DNA of 64,000 bases, from the NCBI GenBank assembly GCA_964391195.1, contig CAYMLG010000010.1:40929-104928 (forward strand), written 5' to 3'. How positions within the stretch are numbered: position 1 is the stretch's first letter; every line of letters begins with the position of its first letter. This document shows positions 31,945 through 40,040 of the stretch, piece after piece. A model generated the notes under the pieces. The model was not told where the DNA came from. It saw only the letters and a program-made list of their open reading frames with translations, and searched no databases. The stretch comes from JAAYXE01 sp964391195. GTDB lineage: Bacteria > Chloroflexota > Anaerolineae > Anaerolineales > UBA4823. Made by a program: the position numbers and the translations under genes.

Positions 31945-32259
31945 ATGAAATTGATTGCGCTCTACAAGCAGCCTCCCGATCCGGAGGCCTTCGATGAGGC
32001 TTATTTCAACACTCATATGCCCCTGATTGACAAAGTGCCCGGGTTGGAGCGCACGGTCATCACCCGCTTCAGTCGCTCTCTGATGGGTGACCAGCTTTAT
32101 ATGATGGCCGAGATGTATTTCACCGACGAGAGCGCCTTGAAAAGCGGCCTGAAAAGCCCGGAGATGGCCGCCGCCGGTGCAAACTTGAACGGGTTCGCCT
32201 CCGGCCTGGTTACTCTGCTCATCGGGCAGGAACAGGAAAAACCGGTCTCAGCCGCTTGA
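31945..32259 (+). CDS. EthD-domain protein
   Basis: 104 residues from the ATG at 31945, with AAAGGAG at ideal spacing. A single dimeric ferredoxin-like EthD domain (KLIALYKQPPDPEAFDEAYFNTHMPLIDKVPGL, the THMPL motif carrying the conserved His). Members include small proteins of the ethyl-tert-butyl-ether locus and ring-modifying isomerases (muconolactone-type folds). It sits at the position normally held by paaE but is unrelated to it. A role as an isomerase or accessory protein of ring cleavage is possible; nothing in the sequence fixes it. Confidence 0.8.
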   Translation: MKLIALYKQPPDPEAFDEAYFNTHMPLIDKVPGLERTVITRFSRSLMGDQLYMMAEMYFTDESALKSGLKSPEMAAAGANLNGFASGLVTLLIGQEQEKPVSAA

Positions 32260-32269
32260 GAGGGCAGAT

Positions 32270-33238
32270 ATGGAATACCGATATTTAGGTCGCACCGGCC
32301 TGCGGGTCTCCGAATTGTGCATGGGCACCATGCAGTTCGGTTGGACCGCCGGTGAAGACCTGGCCTACCAGATTCTCGACGCCGCCTTCGAGGCGGGGAT
32401 CAATTTCATCGACACGGCCAATGTCTACTCCCGTTGGGTGGAGGGCAACCCCGGGGGCGTGGCCGAGACGATCATCGGGAACTGGCTGAAACAACGCCAG
32501 ATCCCGCGCAGCCAGATCCTCATCGCCACCAAGGTGCGCGGCCGGGTCGGCGATGGTCCCAACGATGAAGGCCTCTCCCGCCAGCACATCCTCCAGGCGG
32601 TAGAGGATTCCCTGCGCCGCCTGAACACCGACTATATCGACCTCTACCAGACCCATTTTTTCGATGAGAACACTCCCATCGAAGAAACCCTGCGGGCGAT
32701 GGACGACCTGGTCCGCCAGGGGAAAGTGCGCTACATCGGCGCCTCCAACTACCCGGCCTGGCGCTTGATGCAGGCCCTGTGGGCCTCCGACAGGCACGGC
32801 CTGGCCCGCTACGATTCCCTCCAACCCCACTACAGCCTGGTGCACCGGGCGGAGTTCGAGCGCGAGTTGGCCGACGTCTGCCGCACCTACGGCCTGGGCG
32901 TCATCCCCTACAGCCCCCTGGCCGCCGGTTTTCTCACCGGTAAATATCGCCGCGACCAGCAGCCCCCCGATTCAGCCCGCCTTGGCTCGGCCCGCCGGTA
33001 CTTCAACGACCGCAACTGGGCGCTGTTGGACAAAATGGAAGCCATCGCCCAGCAGAGGGGCGGCTGCAGCCTGAGCCAGATCGCCCTCGCCTGGCAGCTT
33101 TCCAACCCGCTGATTACCAGCCCCATCATCGGTCCCCGCGACATGGACCAACTCCGGGATAACCTGGGCGCGGTTGGTCTGCGCCTCGCCCCGGAAGAGA
33201 TGGAGATGCTCGACGAGGCCAGTTCCTGGAAATCTTAA
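32270..33238 (+). CDS. Aldo/keto reductase
   Basis: 322 residues, (beta/alpha)8 NADPH-dependent oxidoreductase. Catalytic tetrad visible: Asp-Tyr in FIDTANVYSRW, Lys in LIATKVRG, His in DLYQTHFFD. C-terminal cofactor loop SPIIGPRDMDQLRDNLGAV. Related to the large YajO/AKR11-13-type group. Probably reduces an aldehyde or ketone intermediate or detoxifies aromatic aldehydes in the cluster. Ribosome site GAGAGGGCAGAT. A 21-base hairpin starts directly after the stop codon. Confidence 0.88.
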   Translation: MEYRYLGRTGLRVSELCMGTMQFGWTAGEDLAYQILDAAFEAGINFIDTANVYSRWVEGNPGGVAETIIGNWLKQRQIPRSQILIATKVRGRVGDGPNDEGLSRQHILQAVEDSLRRLNTDYIDLYQTHFFDENTPIEETLRAMDDLVRQGKVRYIGASNYPAWRLMQALWASDRHGLARYDSLQPHYSLVHRAEFERELADVCRTYGLGVIPYSPLAAGFLTGKYRRDQQPPDSARLGSARRYFNDRNWALLDKMEAIAQQRGGCSLSQIALAWQLSNPLITSPIIGPRDMDQLRDNLGAVGLRLAPEEMEMLDEASSWKS

Positions 33239-33259
33239 GCGAGGATCGGCGATCCTCGC
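33239..33259 (+). terminator. Hairpin after the aldo/keto reductase gene
   Basis: GCGAGGATC and GATCCTCGC pair perfectly over 9 bases around GGC, starting at the base after the stop codon. No T-tract follows, so it may be a weak terminator, a processing site or an mRNA-stabilising stem rather than a full terminator. Confidence 0.45.
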
Positions 33260-33309
33260 CGGGCCTCGCCCTGGCGAAAATTCCGTTCGATCACTTAAGG
33301 AGATTTTGA

Positions 33310-34440
33310 ATGGTAACGAGGACAGTCCAAACCTCCGATCGCCCGATGACCCAAGAGGGCGACTTTCTGAACCTGAAATCCGTCGATCACATTCATTTTT
33401 GGGTCGGCAACGCCAAGCAGGCCATGTATTATTGGTGGAAAGGGTTCGGTTTCCAGCCGGTGGCCTATTCCGGTCTGGAGACCGGCAACCGCCAGTTCGC
33501 CTCCTACGTGCTCGTCTCCGGCCAAATCCGCCTGGTGGTCTCCGCTCCCTACAGCCCCAGCAGCGAAATCGCCGCCCACCACCTTGTGCACGGCGATGGC
33601 GTCAAGGTGGTAGCCTTCGAGGTCAATGACCTGGCCCAGGCCTACGCGGAACTCGTCGCCCGCGGCGCAGTCGTCGCCTGGCCGCCTCGCGAGGAGATCG
33701 ATGAGTTCGGCGAGCTGAGGACCGCCGCCATCCGTGTGTACGGCGAGACCCTGCACGTATTCGTCGACCGCTCGGCTTACGGGGGCCCCTTCGCCCCCAC
33801 CTACCAGCCCATCGAAATTCCCGCCGAACCCACCGGGCTGGCCGCCGTCGACCATATCGTCGGGAATGTCCAATTGGGGAAGATGAATACCTGGGTCAAT
33901 TTCTACCACCAGGTGATGGGCTTCCGCCAGCTCGTGCACTTCGACGACCAGGATATCAGCACCGAGTATTCGGCCCTGATGTCGAAGGTTATGCAGAACG
34001 GCACCGGCCGGATCAAGCTGCCGATCAACGAACCGGCCGAAGGGAAGAAAAAGAGCCAGATCGAAGAGTTCCTGGATTACTACTACGGGCCCGGCGTCCA
34101 GCATATCGCCATGTCCACCGGCAATATCATCGAGACGGTTGAAGAGCTCAAGCGCCGCGGCATCGAGTTCTTGCGCGTTCCCAACGCTTATTACGATCAG
34201 TTACCGGAACGGGTGGGCGAGATCAAAGAACCCCTGGAGGCCATCCGGGAGCTGGGCATCCTGGTGGACCGCGATGACGAGGGCTACCTGCTCCAGATTT
34301 TCTCCCGCCCCCTACAGGATCGCCCGACCATGTTCATCGAAGTCATCCAGCGCCGCGGCAGCCAGGGTTTCGGCAAGGGTAACTTCAAAGCCCTGTTCGA
34401 GGCCCTCGAGCTCGAGCAGCAGCGCCGCGGTAATTTGTAG
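33310..34440 (+). CDS. hpd: 4-Hydroxyphenylpyruvate dioxygenase
   Basis: 376 residues, the expected length. Two vicinal-oxygen-chelate halves: VDHIHFWVGNAKQAMYYWWKGFGF at residue ~23 and VDHIVGNVQLGKMNTWVNFYHQVMGF at ~180. The 2-His-1-Glu iron site is present (VDH, GPGVQHIAM, MFIEVIQR). It converts 4-hydroxyphenylpyruvate plus O2 to homogentisate and CO2 in tyrosine degradation. The C-terminal GFGKGNFKALFEALE that gates the active site is intact. AAGGAGATTT precedes the ATG. Homogentisate dioxygenase lies 1.6 kb downstream. Confidence 0.95.
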   Translation: MVTRTVQTSDRPMTQEGDFLNLKSVDHIHFWVGNAKQAMYYWWKGFGFQPVAYSGLETGNRQFASYVLVSGQIRLVVSAPYSPSSEIAAHHLVHGDGVKVVAFEVNDLAQAYAELVARGAVVAWPPREEIDEFGELRTAAIRVYGETLHVFVDRSAYGGPFAPTYQPIEIPAEPTGLAAVDHIVGNVQLGKMNTWVNFYHQVMGFRQLVHFDDQDISTEYSALMSKVMQNGTGRIKLPINEPAEGKKKSQIEEFLDYYYGPGVQHIAMSTGNIIETVEELKRRGIEFLRVPNAYYDQLPERVGEIKEPLEAIRELGILVDRDDEGYLLQIFSRPLQDRPTMFIEVIQRRGSQGFGKGNFKALFEALELEQQRRGNL

Positions 34441-34454
34441 TCGCCCCTTCATTG

Positions 34455-34483
34455 GCGGGCCGCCCGTGTCCCGGGTGGCCCGC
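34455..34483. terminator. GC-rich hairpin after hpd
   Basis: GCGGGCC (34455-34461) pairs with GGCCCGC (34477-34483), with an inner CCCG/CGGG stem. It has no T-tract and lies between hpd and the FAH-family gene, so it may attenuate rather than end transcription. Confidence 0.4.
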
Positions 34484-34521
34484 TGATCGCCGCCTCCACG
34501 CACAGGCTTACACGGACACCA

Positions 34522-35529
34522 TTGAAGCTGCTTACCTTTACCCACCCTCAGAGCAATGCCGAGCGCATTGGGGCCTATCACCGGGATTTGGTGATCGATT
34601 TGGTCGCTGTTCAGGAATGGGCTGCACAGCAGCGCAGGCTGCCGCCACAAAAGCTGCCTGCCTCCATGTTCGAGCTCATCCATCTTGGGCCGCCCGCTCT
34701 CCAGTCCGTCCGCAACCTGATCCACATCCTCGAAGGCGAGGATCCTGCTGCCCTGCGCGGGGAGGACGGCCTGGCGGTCGGTCTCCCCCTGGAGGCGGTG
34801 CGCCTCCTGCCTCCGCTGCCGCGCGCTATGAGCCTGCGCGATTTCTACGCGTTCGAAGGCCACGTCCGGACCGCCTTCGCCAACCGGGGAAGACCTGTGC
34901 CCGAGGAGTGGTACCGCTTCCCGGTCTTCTACTTTTCCAATCCAAACGCCATCTTCGGGCCGGGCGAGACCATCCCCTACCCGGCTCACACGCAGGCCCT
35001 CGATTACGAGCTAGAAGTGGCCTGTATCATCAGCCGGCCGGGGATCAACCTCCGCCCGGACGAGGTCGATGACTATATATTCGGCTATACGATATTCAAC
35101 GATTGGTCGGCCCGGGATCTGCAGCGAGAAGAGATGAAGGTCGGGCTCGGCCCGGCCAAGGGGAAGGACTTCGCTTCCTCTCTCGGCCCTTGGATCGTCA
35201 CCCCGGATGAGTTGGAGGACCGCCTGGCTGGCCGCCCCGGCGTTTACGAACTGCAGATGGTCGCCCGGGTGAACGGCGAGCAGCGCTCCTCCGGCAGTTG
35301 GCAGCAGCTTCACTATTCCTTCGGCGAGATGATCGCCCGCGCCTCCCAGGATGTGTACCTGCTCCCCGGCGATGTGATCGGCTCTGGCACCGTGGGCACC
35401 GGCTGCTTGCTCGAGCTCACCCGCGGGCAAGGGCCCTGGCTGCAGCCCGGCGACCTGGTCGAGTTGGAGATCGAGCGCATGGGGGTGTTGGCCAACCGGA
35501 TCGGAAACTCCTATCCGGCCCGCACATGA
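34522..35529 (+). CDS. Fumarylacetoacetate hydrolase family protein
   Basis: 335 residues from a TTG start at 34522 (MKLLTFTH). FAH-fold C-terminal domain with metal site: GPGETIPYPAHTQALDYELEVACII (Glu pair), YTIFNDWSARDLQREE (Asp/Arg), GPAKGKDFASSLGPW. Metal-dependent C-C hydrolase. In the homogentisate pathway it would cleave fumarylacetoacetate or directly maleylacetoacetate to fumarate/malate and acetoacetate. The N-terminal ~110 residues resemble the family's short cap. No maleylacetoacetate isomerase gene is seen nearby, so direct cleavage of the cis isomer is a real possibility. No strong ribosome site, so weak translation or another start is possible. Confidence 0.85.
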   Translation: MKLLTFTHPQSNAERIGAYHRDLVIDLVAVQEWAAQQRRLPPQKLPASMFELIHLGPPALQSVRNLIHILEGEDPAALRGEDGLAVGLPLEAVRLLPPLPRAMSLRDFYAFEGHVRTAFANRGRPVPEEWYRFPVFYFSNPNAIFGPGETIPYPAHTQALDYELEVACIISRPGINLRPDEVDDYIFGYTIFNDWSARDLQREEMKVGLGPAKGKDFASSLGPWIVTPDELEDRLAGRPGVYELQMVARVNGEQRSSGSWQQLHYSFGEMIARASQDVYLLPGDVIGSGTVGTGCLLELTRGQGPWLQPGDLVELEIERMGVLANRIGNSYPART

Positions 35530-35547
35530 GATGAAGGATCGAACCGT

Positions 35548-36003
35548 ATGGACAGCCAGAATCCCTTCCCCCACCCCTCTGGGGACGCCACATCCGGTGC
35601 AGCCCATGTCGTCACCGTCCGCCCGGGGGAGCAGCTTCTCTCGCGCCAGCAGCTCCCCTACTTCGTCGGCATTTCCGCCCAAACGGCCGGGGCCACCGGA
35701 CTGTCGCTCAACCTGGTGATCATCCCCCCCGGCGGCGCAGCCGCCCCTCACCTGCACCTGGGTTATGAAACCGCCATCTACATCATCCAGGGCACGGTGG
35801 AGACGCGCTACGGTCCGGGCCTTTCCGAGGCGGTCACCAACCAGGCTGGAGATTTCTTATTCATCCCCGCCAATCTGCCCCACCAGCCCCGGAACCTGAG
35901 CGACACCGAAGCGGCGATCGCCATCGTCGCCCGCAACGACCCCAACGAACAGGAGAGCGTGCGCCATTATGATCCCAAAGACGCTCCCAACCTGCCCGCG
36001 TAG
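35548..36003 (+). CDS. Cupin-domain protein
   Basis: 151 residues forming one cupin barrel: LNLVIIPPGGAAAPHLHLGYETAIYIIQGTVETRYGPG carries the HxH...E metal motif and DFLFIPANLPHQPRNLS the last His. A metal-bound small-molecule enzyme or binding protein. Located between the FAH-family and homogentisate dioxygenase genes in the same direction, so it probably serves the same pathway, perhaps as an isomerase or dioxygenase-like helper. The N-terminus (residues 1-20) is Pro/Ser-rich and not part of the barrel. Confidence 0.8.
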   Translation: MDSQNPFPHPSGDATSGAAHVVTVRPGEQLLSRQQLPYFVGISAQTAGATGLSLNLVIIPPGGAAAPHLHLGYETAIYIIQGTVETRYGPGLSEAVTNQAGDFLFIPANLPHQPRNLSDTEAAIAIVARNDPNEQESVRHYDPKDAPNLPA

Positions 36004-36083
36004 CCTGATCCTTGAACCTGCGATCCCAGGCGTCGCTCCCCGCTTCAGGGTGAGTTTTCAATGATCCAACCACAGGAGGTACT

Positions 36084-37250
36084 ATGCCTTACTACCACAA
36101 ACTAGGGGAGATCCCCCACAAGCGCCATACGCAGTTCCGTAAACCGGACGGCGGCCTATACCGGGAAGAGGTGATGGGCCTGGAGGGTTTTTCCGGTCTG
36201 CAGTCCATCCTGTACCATCACTTCCTCCCTCCGCGCGTCCTCCAGGTAGAAGACCTCGGCCCCGCTGCGGTGGAGTACGCCGACTTCGGCCCTCTCCGCC
36301 ACCGGGCGTTCGCCACCGCCGGAGCGCCCTCCGGAGGAGACCCCGTCTCCGCCCGCCGGGTGCTGCTTGGCAATGGCGACGTCACCTTGAGCATCAGCCT
36401 GTCCACTTCCAGCATGGATTACTTCTACCGCAACGGCCAGGCGTATGAAGCCTGGTTCACGCACGAAGGGGAGGGGGTGCTCCACACCCAGTTCGGCCGG
36501 CTCGACTTCCAACCCGGTGACTACATCATTATCCCCTACGGCGCCACCTGGCAGATGAAGCTCACCAGCCCCGCGGCGCGCTTCTTCGTCATCGAGGCCC
36601 CCTCCCAGATCGAGCCTCCCCGGCGCTACCGCAACCAATACGGCCAGATGCTGGAGCACGCCCCCTATTCAGAGCGCGATATCCGCCCGCCGGCAGAGCT
36701 GGATACCTACACCCAACGCGGCGAGTTCGAAGTCCGGGTCAAAGTGCGCGATCGCCTCTCCCGCCATATACTCGACCACCATCCGCTCGACGTCGTCGGT
36801 TGGGATGGCTACCTGTACCCCTGGATCTTCAGCATCCATGATTTCGAGCCGATCACCGGGCGCATCCACCAGCCTCCGCCGGTTCACCAGACCTTCCAGG
36901 GCCACAACTTCGTTGTGTGTTCCTTCGTCCCCCGCCTGTACGACTACCACCCCGAGGGCATCCCCGCCCCTTATAACCATTCCAACGTCAATTCCGACGA
37001 GGTGATCTACTATACCGATGGCAACTTTATGTCCAGAAAGGGCATCGACAAATACGATATCACCCTGCACCCCAGCGGGCTCCCTCACGGGCCACAGCCG
37101 GGGGCAACCGAAGCCTCGATCGGCAAGGAGCGGACCGAGGAACTGGCCGTGATGGTTGACACCTTCAATCCACTGCAGATTGCCGTGGCTGCCCTCGAAC
37201 TGGAAAAGCCGGAGTATATGGCTTCCTGGCTGGAAGGGACGGGGGAGTGA
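36084..37250 (+). CDS. hmgA: Homogentisate 1,2-dioxygenase
   Basis: 388 residues. Starts MPYYHKLGEIPHKRHTQFRKPDGGLYREEVMG, typical of the shorter bacterial homogentisate dioxygenases. The cupin iron site is in the C-terminal half: YNHSNVNSDEVIYYTDGNF supplies His and Glu, TLHPSGLPHGPQPG the other His. It opens the ring of homogentisate to maleylacetoacetate. AGGAGGTACT lies 5 bases before the ATG. With hpd and the FAH-family gene it completes tyrosine/phenylacetate-derived homogentisate breakdown. Confidence 0.93.
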   Translation: MPYYHKLGEIPHKRHTQFRKPDGGLYREEVMGLEGFSGLQSILYHHFLPPRVLQVEDLGPAAVEYADFGPLRHRAFATAGAPSGGDPVSARRVLLGNGDVTLSISLSTSSMDYFYRNGQAYEAWFTHEGEGVLHTQFGRLDFQPGDYIIIPYGATWQMKLTSPAARFFVIEAPSQIEPPRRYRNQYGQMLEHAPYSERDIRPPAELDTYTQRGEFEVRVKVRDRLSRHILDHHPLDVVGWDGYLYPWIFSIHDFEPITGRIHQPPPVHQTFQGHNFVVCSFVPRLYDYHPEGIPAPYNHSNVNSDEVIYYTDGNFMSRKGIDKYDITLHPSGLPHGPQPGATEASIGKERTEELAVMVDTFNPLQIAVAALELEKPEYMASWLEGTGE

Positions 37251-37270
37251 CCGCCACCTGAAGGACTACA

Positions 37271-37912
37271 ATGGAAATCTCCCCCCAAGCCTTGCCCTGG
37301 AAATCCGTGTATAAGCTGCTCACCGGGTCCATCGTCCCCCGCCCGATCGGCTGGGTCTCATCCCTGGATCCGGAAGGCCAGCCGAACCTGGCGCCGTTCT
37401 CCTTCTTCAACGCCGTCTGCTCCAGCCCACCGACTTTGCTGTTCTGCCCCACCATCCGCGGCACAGACACGGCGCAGAAAGACACCCTCAACAACGTGCG
37501 CCGCACCGGGGAGTTTGTGATTAATATCGTCACCGAAGAACTGGCGGCAGCCATGAACGAGACCTCCGCCGAGCTCCCGGCGGAGGTGAATGAATTTGCG
37601 GTCGCCCGCCTGCTCACCGAACCTTCGGTCATGGTGCGCCCTCCGCGCGTGGCCGCCAGCCCGATTCATTTCGAGTGCAAATTATCTCATCTGATTGATA
37701 TCAGTACCGAACCGGGAGGGGGAAGTGTGGTCATCGGCGAGATCGTCCACATCCACGTGCGCGACGACCTGCTGATCGGTGACGATAAGATCGATATCGA
37801 AAAACTGAAACCTATCGGGCGCCTGGCCGGGCCGAACTACTGCCACATCACCAACATCTTCCAGATGGTCCGTCCGCCATCGCGCCTGGGCATCAACCGC
37901 CAGGCGTCCTGA
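37271..37912 (+). CDS. Flavin reductase-like (DIM6/NTAB) domain protein
   Basis: 213 residues, FMN-binding split barrel: LTGSIVPRPIGWVSSLDPEGQPNLAPFSFFNAVCSSPP and GEFVINIVTEELAAAMN. Such proteins reduce flavin with NAD(P)H for a partner monooxygenase or act as FMN-dependent oxidoreductases. It closes the aromatic catabolic island, 20 bases after hmgA, so it could supply reduced flavin for a hydroxylase encoded elsewhere. It is not the PaaE type (no 2Fe-2S motif). Its last 20 bases overlap the 3' end of the opposing HD-GYP gene. Confidence 0.85.
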   Translation: MEISPQALPWKSVYKLLTGSIVPRPIGWVSSLDPEGQPNLAPFSFFNAVCSSPPTLLFCPTIRGTDTAQKDTLNNVRRTGEFVINIVTEELAAAMNETSAELPAEVNEFAVARLLTEPSVMVRPPRVAASPIHFECKLSHLIDISTEPGGGSVVIGEIVHIHVRDDLLIGDDKIDIEKLKPIGRLAGPNYCHITNIFQMVRPPSRLGINRQAS

Positions 37913-38954
37913 CCATCGTCTTGATTTCGCCCCACACCGAGCGGAAGGCGTCCACCACTTCGGGGTCATAGCGAGTTTCACCACAGGCGACGATCTCGCG
38001 GTAGGCGAACTCTGGCGAGCAAGGATGCTGGTAAGCCCGGGCCGAGGTCATCGCATCCAGGGCATCTGCCACCGCTACGATCCGCGCCCCAAATGGGATG
38101 TCTGCCCCCGCCAGCCCGTCCGGGTAGCCTCGGCCGTCCCAGCGCTCGTGATGGTGGCGTATAATTGGAATGGCCGGTTCAAGATAGGGGATATTTTTGA
38201 CCAGGTCCGCGCCCAACTCCGGATGGCGCCGCATTTCGGTCCACTCACCGAAATTCAGCGCATTCGGTTTTCTCAGGATATTTTCGCCGATATAGATCTT
38301 GCCGATGTCGTGGAGGATACTGCCGAACTGCAAGAATGTGAGTTGGGCCGCCGAAAACCCCAGCGCCCTGGCGATTGCCACCGAGTACGCCATCACCCGC
38401 TCGACGTGACCGCGGGTGTACTGGTCGCGCAGCTCAATGGCGTTCGAGAGCATGATCAGGCTGGCTTCATAGGCCTGCTGCAATTGGGCGAACAGCAGCT
38501 CCTGGCTGCGGGTGAGCCTGGCTTTGACCGTCGCCACCAGTTCCTGGCGGTTGACCGGCTTGATCAGGTAATCTTCTGCGCCCAGGCTTTTCCCGGCGAA
38601 TATGTCCTCTCGCCCGCCCCGGGCGCTCAGGAAGATGAACGGGATCGGAACCCACTCGGGGCGTCTGCGGACGGCCTCGAAAAACGCAAATCCGTCCATT
38701 TCAGGCATGTTGATATCGGAAAGGATCAGGTCGGGACTGAAGCTGCTCATCCGTTCCAGAGCATCCCGCCCATTGGCGGCAGAGACTACAAGATAGCCTT
38801 CGAGCTCCAAAAGCAGCCGCAGACCATCTCGCAAGACATCATTATCTTCCACGACCAGAATACGCGCGGCCGTTTGGCCATGATGTTGGGCAGCGTTGAA
38901 TAAGTGCGATGACTGGACCATGGATAAATCGTAATTGAAGAGCATATGTGTCAT
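37893..38954 (-). CDS. Response regulator with HD-GYP phosphodiesterase domain
   Basis: 353 residues: REC domain (ILVVEDNDVLRDGLRLLLELEGY, phospho-Asp in LILSDINMPEMDGF, signalling Lys in YLIKPVNRQEL) at ~30-150, then the HD-GYP domain with HDIGKIYIGE and HHHERWDGRGYPDG. The HD pair and GYP motif are intact, so hydrolysis of cyclic di-GMP is expected. The gene is convergent with the aromatic island and overlaps the flavin reductase by 20 bases at the 3' ends. No cognate histidine kinase is in the window. Start uncertain among three nearby ATGs. Confidence 0.9.
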   Translation of the reverse strand: MTHMLFNYDLSMVQSSHLFNAAQHHGQTAARILVVEDNDVLRDGLRLLLELEGYLVVSAANGRDALERMSSFSPDLILSDINMPEMDGFAFFEAVRRRPEWVPIPFIFLSARGGREDIFAGKSLGAEDYLIKPVNRQELVATVKARLTRSQELLFAQLQQAYEASLIMLSNAIELRDQYTRGHVERVMAYSVAIARALGFSAAQLTFLQFGSILHDIGKIYIGENILRKPNALNFGEWTEMRRHPELGADLVKNIPYLEPAIPIIRHHHERWDGRGYPDGLAGADIPFGARIVAVADALDAMTSARAYQHPCSPEFAYREIVACGETRYDPEVVDAFRSVWGEIKTMVRTPGG

Positions 38955-39088
38955 GGGCAGGCCGTTTATTGTACCACTCTACCTGTTGATCAGATCGAAC
39001 ATATCCGGGAACCACCTTTATAAACGCCGCAAGCGATTTTATGTTACCACAGCGCCTGGGAAATATTTCCCAGAAAGGAAATAAGGGG

Positions 39089-40036
39089 ATGATTGCACCG
39101 AATACCGTCAAGGAAAAGACCGTTTACACCCTGGATCTGGATTTCATGGGCGTCGCCGGAGCGATTGCCTCTTACCTGATCCCTCACTCTGGGGGCGCGG
39201 TGCTGGTCGAGAGCGGGCCAGGGTCGACTACTGCCACCCTCACCTCCCGCCTGTCCGCCTACGGGTTCACCCCGGCGGATATCACCGACGTGCTGCTCAC
39301 CCACATCCACCTCGATCATGCCGGGGCTGCGGGCTGGCTGGCACGTCAGGGGGCGCGCATCCACGTCCATCACGTCGGCGCGCCCCATCTGCTAAACCCC
39401 GAAAAGCTGCTCTCCTCCGCCGCCCGCATTTACGGCGATCTGATGCAGCAGTTGTGGGGGGATTTCCTGCCCGTGCCCGAGGAGCGGTTGTCTATCCACG
39501 ATGACGAGGAAGTGATCGAGGTGGGCGACCTGCGCTTCCGCCTCCTGGATACGCCCGGTCACGCCTACCACCACCTGGCTTACATCTATGAAGGCACCTG
39601 TTTCAGCGGTGATATCGGCGGCGTGCGCATGCAGGGGGTCCGCCATGTCCGCCTGCCGATGCCGCCTCCGGAATTCCATCTCGAATTGTGGCGCCAGTCC
39701 GTGGCGTGCCTGCAAGCCGAGTACGAGCGGGGCGCTTTTACCCGAATCGCCCCCACGCATTTCGGCCTCTTCACAGATCCCGATTGGCACCTGCAAACCC
39801 TGGCCCAGGGCCTAAACGATATCGAAGCCTGGATGGTGGACCTGATGCCCTCCGGGCCATCTTTGGATGAGATTAACAAAAGCTTCCTGGACTGGACGGC
39901 CCGCCGGTCCGCGGCCGACAACCTGACGCCCGAGCAGGCCGCCATTTACGAAGCCGCCAACCCCTCCTGGATGTCAGCCCGCGGCATCCACCGTTACTGG
40001 ACGAAAGTGAGAAACGCCGGTTCTGGAGTAGAATAG
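39089..40036 (+). CDS. MBL-fold metallo-hydrolase
   Basis: 315 residues from the ATG at 39089 after AAGGAAATAAGGGG. Metallo-beta-lactamase fold with THIHLDHAGAAG, His in LLDTPGHAYHHLAY and Asp in FSGDIGGVR, so both metal sites are complete. The sequence style is close to the glyoxalase-II-like/hydrolase branch of unknown substrate. It lies 4 bases before the sirtuin gene and is probably co-transcribed with it. Specific function unknown. Confidence 0.85.
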   Translation: MIAPNTVKEKTVYTLDLDFMGVAGAIASYLIPHSGGAVLVESGPGSTTATLTSRLSAYGFTPADITDVLLTHIHLDHAGAAGWLARQGARIHVHHVGAPHLLNPEKLLSSAARIYGDLMQQLWGDFLPVPEERLSIHDDEEVIEVGDLRFRLLDTPGHAYHHLAYIYEGTCFSGDIGGVRMQGVRHVRLPMPPPEFHLELWRQSVACLQAEYERGAFTRIAPTHFGLFTDPDWHLQTLAQGLNDIEAWMVDLMPSGPSLDEINKSFLDWTARRSAADNLTPEQAAIYEAANPSWMSARGIHRYWTKVRNAGSGVE

Positions 40037-40040
40037 CTGG

